Below, one piece after another: positions 57,692 to 64,000 of a stretch of 64,000 nucleotides of DNA (position 1 is its first letter; each line of letters starts with the position of its first letter). A program made the position numbers and the translations under genes. The DNA comes from Enoplosus armatus. Lineage: Eukaryota > Chordata > Actinopteri > Centrarchiformes > Enoplosidae. Under the pieces are notes generated by a model. It ran no database searches. It worked only from the letters and a program-made list of their open reading frames with translations, and had not been told where the DNA came from. The stretch spans positions 11,460,694 through 11,524,693 of the forward strand of contig NC_092200.1 of NCBI RefSeq assembly GCF_043641665.1, written 5' to 3'.

Positions 57692-60600
57692 AACACTGGT
57701 GTCTCTCAATTCCTGACTTTTTATGATGATGAGTCATTTATATCCAACAGAAACCATTAGCAACATCATAGCAATCGGTGTATAGTGGTAATTTGTAGCC
57801 CCCTAGCTCCAAGGTATACTGAATGACTGTGGCATCAACATTTTGCATTAACTGTAGAGACTGTGACTACAAAGTTGTATTTAAATTAGATTTCAGCAGT
57901 GTCAGATACTTTTTGTCTTTTGGTGACAAACTGAAGGGATTGCAGATGGCAGACTGCCTCTGGATGTGCAGACGAAGGCTTTGTTTATAATAAGAAGCTG
58001 ACAGAGCCTGGAAAAGTCAATGAATTCTGCATTGGCCCATAAATAACCCTCGCGCTGCCATACATGTTGAAAGGTCAGCAGGCTGATATATTGAGCTGAC
58101 ATCACAACACTGTTACTGAGGACTTACACTTATCACACATACATCTCTGTTTCTCTCTCTGCCTTTTCTTCATTAGGGCCAGAATGATGTGACAGGGCCG
58201 GGCCGCTGTGACAGCAGTTAGAGGAAGTTTTGACAGGCAGAGTTAAGGAGGCTGTTTGGGGGGAGGTGATGTCAGGCGAGAGACGAGGTGAGGGAAGACA
58301 GCCAACGCCCTGTATCTGATCTGATGGGAAGTGGCAGGAGATGAAGAGAAGGAGCCAAATTCAGCCTGAAAGTGTGGTCATAGTCTGAGGTCACAGAGGA
58401 AAGATGAGGAGGACCACTCCAGGAATACTGAGCAGGGAATACCTCGTCTTGACTGTCAATCAGTCTGATTCAATGAAGTTAAAAGCTAATTCTGGTTTAT
58501 TACAGCTTGGGTTAATTTTTTCATCGTTCACTGATTGATTAATTGTTTCTCTAGATGGGGACAACAGCAGACCTGTCTGAATGAACAAGTCAGAGATGTA
58601 GCCAGTGATTTGGAAGTCTGGAACCAGCTGAAGTTTTGCTAGAAGTTTTGTTTAAAACCTGTACGATCATCTGACAATGTTTCTTGCCCCATCAGACTTT
58701 CCCCCGATTTCAGCAATTAACTCCGTGATTCTAATTTATCACCAATACATATGATGGCCAAAGCTACAGAAAGACCCAGTTTGTAATAATCTGGCATTAT
58801 CCTTTAAATAGAACAACACTGTTTTCACAAGTGTTTCAACACAAGATGGTTCTGCAAAACCTTAGCTCCTCACTCAGAGTTGATCCTATCTTCCTTATAG
58901 ACAAACTTGCTACCCTCTGCTAACGTAGAACTTGTTTGTGACTCGTCTTTTCCCACATTGCATGTTGTTTGGGATGAGATGCTCCTGTCAACAGAAACTA
59001 ATACTTACGCCGTGGTTTCCCCTGCTTGAAAGGGATGTTGACTGCAAGCCACTAACTACACATGAACCTGACTGAGCTTTTATGGGAAATTCTGATATAT
59101 CACTCTGCTTGCACCATTTCCGACCACAATCCTATAGATTGAAGGCTTCCAAATGATTTTGTTAGTGATTATCATCAGCTTTGTTCTCAACGTCTCAAAG
59201 AGATGACTGAACCCAAAGCAGAGCGGAAACAATGCCACACACCATTACACAACCACAATGACTGAAAAAAACGCTATAAGGATTCTCTTTGTGTTGACCA
59301 CACACAGTGACACACAGTCAGATTGAAGTCTGAACTTTAATTTAACATTTACATCACCAGAGGAAATGGGTTTATATGGTTGATTTCTATTCATAACGTG
59401 TCTGTGGACAGTAATGTGGCTTTTTAGGACGGATCCGTTTGTGTGCACTGTCTGCAACTGATACACACACTCGGACACTTTTGCCTCTTTCCATCAGGTC
59501 ATCAAGCAGGAGTTTCCCAGGATGCATTAGCCCAAAGGCACAGTCAATCAGTGATACCCTGCTGGCAGCCATCACAGCAGTGTGTATATGTCTATATATG
59601 TGAGATGATGACAGGGGTGTGAACCGAGGCAGTGTCTCTGTTGTTGCCTCTAAACAGGAATAATAGGATCTTGGTCTTTATCAGAGCATTGCTGTTTCTG
59701 AGAAATCACAATGGCATCCTGTGGTGGTTTGTCACCAAGACGACACCAAGACGGTTCACAACCAGCTAATCCAGGTTATCTGATGACTGTCAGCAGCTCG
59801 GGACCTTACACTTGTCTATATTCCTCCCAGAGCGAGCTGCTGCAGCATATTCCGCATCATTTATGTGCTTCGGGGAAAATGCCAAGTTTATAAATAACGT
59901 TTTGTTGTGTTATTTTCCCTCCTTTCTCTCTGTTGTGTCTATAAAACAATAATAATGAGACTGTGAGTACTGCATGTCTACGTCATGAGCTGAGGGCTTT
60001 GATCAGTAAATGAGCGGAGGATGAGTCATCCTATTCACTTAGGTTGCCTTACACTTATACACAGGCTCATTTTCCACATCAGATTGCCTCATACTCTAGA
60101 TTCTCTGGTGGCCATGCTTTGGGTGGGCCTGAGTACACATTTAGGAATAATTTTTGCTGCTTTTATTTTTAACCCAACATACACTCATCACAGTACAGTA
60201 CTGTTTTTTCACACACAGGTGACACAGGTGGTTTGTTTGATCTGATAGGCTGTAAATAGGTAGAGACCCAGATGCAGAGCAGCCCTCAAAGATATTTTGT
60301 GCACACATTTACGTCAGCGTCCTGCAGAAACACTCAAGCAAATCTTCTGGTCCAGACTGTGTTTCCATTCCTGGCCAAATGAATTAAAAATGACACAAGA
60401 TATTTAAATAGAAAGGTTGACTCCTGAAACAGATGGTCTGGACTACATTTAGATTTTCTTTCTCTCTCACACACACTACTTGCCCTTGGCTGCTGTAATG
60501 TAAGTGGATTAGGGACTTTCTTTGAAAAGAGGTTCTTGCTGGTTTATTTCTGCTGCCATCTTTGCCAACCATACACCATACCTGTAACACTCGCCATCTG

Positions 60601-61233
60601 TAATTGGAGACTTAGTGGTGTTTAAACCCCAGGATACTTCATTTTATGAATCAGTTGTAGGCAGTGTGCAGAGCCTTGTGTGGGAAAAGTATCGTGTTAT
60701 TCTGGGAAAGAGAGAAGGAAAGACTGAGCTGCCACAAAAACTGTTACTCAATTTCTTAATGGAGTTCAGAGTGTAAAACCGTTATCCAATTTCATAGAGA
60801 AGTCTCCAATGGAGCTTAAAGTGCTAAATGTTTAAAGACTTTTACACCATGTGTCTCCACTAAACCTTTATTGAAATCCGATACAACACAAGAAATATTT
60901 CTGCAAAAATATACCTCCAATCTTCATAAGGAATCTGTGATTAAATAGGTTACAACAAAAAGGCAAACTAGAATATTATTATGGGATCTTTTGTGACGTG
61001 ACTTTATAACATGCAGGAATATATTAGAAACTTAAAATAGTATATATAAAAAGTATCCATAAATGCAGTTGAAACAGCCATGGTGGACACACACATCAAA
61101 GTTCTTATTCCAAATGTCTTTTTTGGTTTTCACACCAATCTTCAGTTAGTATACATGTTTTTTTTGGGGGAAAAATATGGACACATTTGTACCATGCACA
61201 CCCTTTGGTAGACTTTGCCAAATCTTTGGCATT

Positions 61234-63453
61234 TTATTTTGCAGCGCTCATCTTCTGTATGCTTCTTTTGGGTCTGTCGTTCTGTCCGTCATTCAGTGGA
61301 TCTCCCTGGAGAGCACACATCATGTAAATATTCATCAAATGTTGTATATGTGTGTGTAGGAGAATACACTCTATAAGATGACTCACCAGGACAGAGAGAG
61401 ACCCAGAGCGACCTGTTTTCCCCCTCTTAGGTGGATCGATCTTCACCTGTCTCCTTGCTCTAGTCACCTAGAAGTAAAATCCCACACAGACGAGAGTTGT
61501 TTGACTGACATTATCTGAATGATGGCCTGATATCAAAAAGCCATTTCAACAAACAGATGATACCAGCGAGTGGACCAAACTGATCCAATAAAACCAAGTA
61601 AGGTGGCCTTGTAACTCTTGCCTGCACATCCGGCCTCTTTGCCCCAACTGTTCCTCTGCTCGGGGGTTGCCATGGAGACTCACCTGTAGGGGGTTGGATG
61701 TCTTGTCATTGCTAAGGAGGGAGAAGGAGCCGACGCGGGATTTACGCTTGTTCTTTTTCTTAATCGCAGCTTGAGCCAAGTGTCGCCTGGACCTGTCAGC
61801 CTAAGAAACCATAGACACAGGGATTAGTATATACATTGATACACACTGTACAAACATTTGTGCTCTCTTTGAATCCATTAAATTGAATTTGGAAAACCAG
61901 CCACGTTTTTTGAACATTGCACGATTATCTCCCTCTCAGTGCAGTGTTAGATATACAAAGATGTACTTTTTTTTTATCAAGTTAGTGAACAAATAATGTG
62001 GTTTCTGTGGATCATTTCTGTATTTCAACACATACAGATGACACAGTATGACTAAAACTTCACTGGATCTTTGGCAGTAAACCAGTCCCCACCTCCTCTG
62101 CATTTGGCTTTGCTGCCTCTGACTCCTGTGTGACTAACAAGAGCGGTTTACCTGGATGAGAGTATTAGGGAAGCCTTTGACAGAGACGGCCCCAGGCAGG
62201 CTGGAGTGGCTCAGGTGTGTGGGACCCCTCCGCTCCAACTGTCTCTTACGTCTGAAAACCTACAAGGGTGAGACAGTCACAACCACGTCCACAACCACAG
62301 AGAGAAACTCTGCTCCTGCACGTCTCTCTGTGTGCATCAAGTCTTCTGTGAGGTGCTTACTGAGTGGAGAACATAGTTTTTGTTTTGTTTGCCCCCTGCC
62401 CTCTCATCCTGTCCTGTCCTGCTCTGTCTTGTCCTTGTCACATTCAGTCTCCTTGTTTTTTATTGGCAGTCAAACTCCAGCATTAAGGGGAGTAAACTGC
62501 AAAATTATTATTGTCAGTGGCCCGGCCATTTCCTGCATTGATCTGCATGTAAACGAAGCACTGCTATTGATCCACTCGTTTTCCTAATAAATGGACTGTC
62601 ACTTTGAGAAACAACAGGTTTCAGTTTGCCTATTAGGACTTTGTGGTACATTTACAATGGTACCGCAGGGCCTGGACTCCATCAATGCCCCCCCCCCCAA
62701 GTTATATAAGTGTGGAAATAAAAAGACTTTCTCCTTTTTTTCCAGTCTGTTGAAAACAAAGTAGACTACATTAGCTACAAAATATTCGCCTCGCAATCAT
62801 TTTGCGACGCCATTTAAAGTGCTCACAGTGATTGCTGTTGACCTACATTTTGATGATTGTTTTAGTTTTCATTGTGGCATGAGCTTTGTGGAATATTTGA
62901 GAATTCGCTGCGGCACAACAGCTGTACAGTTTGGAGTTGAAGGATGATTGCAATATGCATGCGTGTTATTGCAGAGATGCACACATTGCTAGTGTGTGTG
63001 TGTGAGGGAGTTCAGTAACTTGTTTGTCTTGTTTCTCTCAGCAACTGCATAGCTTCGTCACAATCACATCATGTCCCCATTTGTATCAGTAATACACAGT
63101 AATTATTCTGTTTACATGGATTAACACAACTGCGTTTTGTGTTAAATAAGAATGAACTCACACAACCCATCACAACCAGCCTCCCCTCTCCACACCACTC
63201 AATCTCCCTCTGTCGTTTATTTCTGCCTCGTCTTTCCACTACCATGATGTCTTTTCCCTTACCTTCCATCTGCTGTGGCTTTCCTATGACCACGAGACAG
63301 ACTCCCTCAGAGTTAAACCTGCTCTGAACTGGACACAGAAGACCCAAAGGATTTGGTCTTAAACAAACAATCTTGAGTAGGATAGGAGCAAGTGGAGGCA
63401 CATACCTGTCCTTCAGTTAAGGATAGCGCCCTCTGCTGCTTCTGATCGTCATA
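61234..63453 (-). CDS. Unidentified protein, last five coding exons (5'-partial)
   Basis: Five exons with clean AG/GT borders, all phase 0: 63406-63453 (16 codons), 62152-62259 (36), 61684-61800 (39), 61387-61467 (27) and 61234-61305 (23 plus stop TAA). Residues begin YDDQKQQRALSLTEGQ and VFRRKRQLERRG, then AAIKKKNKRKSRVGSFSLL, VTRARRQVKIDPPKRGKTGR, and end SIQKMSAAK. The 141-residue tail is strongly basic and low in hydrophobics, so probably disordered. It carries three similar sites (RALSL, KSRVGSFS, GRSGSLS) of the type used by basophilic kinases. I do not recognise the family. The 5' part of the gene lies beyond the right edge. The short 81-nt final intron is noted separately. Confidence 0.65.
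61801..62151 (-). other. Intron of the unidentified gene
   Basis: A 351-bp intron; nothing else recognised. Confidence 0.6.
62260..63405 (-). other. Intron of the unidentified gene
   Basis: A 1.15 kb intron with nothing recognised inside except a C-rich run near 62689. Confidence 0.6.
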
Positions 63454-63789
63454 CTGAAAAGAGGAAGAGGATCAAGAGTCAACACTGATGCTGTTTCTAT
63501 CTTTCAAAAGTGGATTTACATTAATATAAAGAAATGAATATTCTTACACTGCTGCAACTCAATACATTGTTTTCATACATAGCACTGTTCAAGCACTAGA
63601 TGCTGCCAGTGCATACTGTGAAAAGCTGGCCTGTGCATTGTTAACTATTTATGAATATGTGACTGTTTGGTAATTAGTTCTCCTGTCCTGACAAAACAAA
63701 TAATTCTTCAGCACCCAAACATGGCAGCATTTCTGGAAGGAAGCTGGAGCTGTGATCTTCAGGGTGTTGACGACTTTTTAAAATTGAGC

Positions 63790-63828
<39 letters not shown>

Positions 63829-64000
63829 GAGATTGACCAAAATTCAGCCTCCATCAAAACCTGCCACAATCCATCTGGCTTTCTGCTGTTGCTCACGTTA
63901 TGTGTTGGCGAGTCCCATAAATGACTCATTTAATGTATTCCGCTCCATTATAAACACAAGTGACCTCAGTGGGAAAAGGCAAAACACAAGTAAACTAAAC
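63454..64000 (-). other. Intron of the unidentified gene, continuing past the window
   Basis: No exon recognised; it contains a TG array at 63794-63826. Confidence 0.55.
63794..63826. repeat. (TG)n microsatellite
   Basis: A pure TG run of about 33 bp. Confidence 0.93.

Larger units (their letters stand above)
53461..61233. other. Gene-free, repeat-containing spacer, 7.8 kb
   Basis: I found no splice-consistent exons or recognisable proteins. Repeats are a LINE-like element near 54104-54480 and a MITE at 57220-57691. The rest, including 55000-57200 and 57700-61200, is unique AT-rich sequence with short frames only. Part near 61000-61230 is probably the 3' UTR of the minus-strand gene to the right. 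Confidence 0.55.

Noticed and set aside
61670..61685. GTTGCCATGGAGAC as a second X-box
   Set aside because: Two mismatches to the second half-site, and it sits inside an intron at a donor site of the unidentified gene rather than near a start.
62156..62587. 143-codon plus-strand frame
   Set aside because: It overlaps the antisense of a well-bordered minus-strand exon (62152-62259) and then runs through intron sequence.

Overview
The window looks like nuclear DNA from a ray-finned fish, probably a percomorph teleost. The genes have vertebrate exon-intron structure with GT/AG introns. The spacers carry long CA/GT microsatellites and repeat types that I recognise from teleost genomes: the TATATAGCGC repeat, the AGTACTTAAGT element, the TTTGAGAAGCT element, and LINE tails ending in TTCTGA repeats. 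Species cannot be told from sequence alone. Gene models were built by hand from splice sites and remembered family sequences; no database search was run.

Layout: (1) positions 1-19.6 kb are the 3' end of pola1 (plus strand), with three terminal coding exons separated by 6.7 and 8.0 kb introns. (2) 25.4-30.9 kb is arx (minus strand), complete, five exons and 463 codons, tail to tail with pola1. (3) 30.9-43.1 kb is a 12 kb gene-free spacer. (4) 43.1-50.0 kb is hgd (plus strand), complete, 14 coding exons and 443 residues, with all iron ligands. (5) 50.6-52.6 kb is ndufb4 (minus strand), complete, three exons and 127 residues. (6) 52.7-53.4 kb is an intronless 251-residue gene matching only the N-terminal, WD40-free part of SPAG16/PF20, head to head with ndufb4. 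(7) 53.5-61.2 kb is gene-free and repeat-rich. (8) 61.2-63.5 kb holds the last five coding exons of a minus-strand gene that I could not identify.

The pola1-arx half resembles the human Xp21-22 arrangement, where the last introns of POLA1 and the flanks of ARX hold some of the longest ultraconserved non-coding elements and several forebrain enhancers. The introns and spacers here contain several stretches with the look of such elements: unique, free of simple repeats, and rich in ATTA/TAAT homeodomain cores. hgd and ndufb4 are neighbours on human 3q13, so this window joins two blocks that are separate in human.

The most interesting locus is the ndufb4/spag16-like pair. Their start codons are 119 bp apart. 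In that gap, 38 bp before the spag16-like ATG, is a 14-bp match to the RFX X-box consensus, the classic control site of ciliary genes. An intronless gene carrying only the coiled-coil/dimerisation half of an axonemal protein, with its own X-box and polyadenylation signals, looks like a functional ciliary derivative rather than a dead retrocopy.
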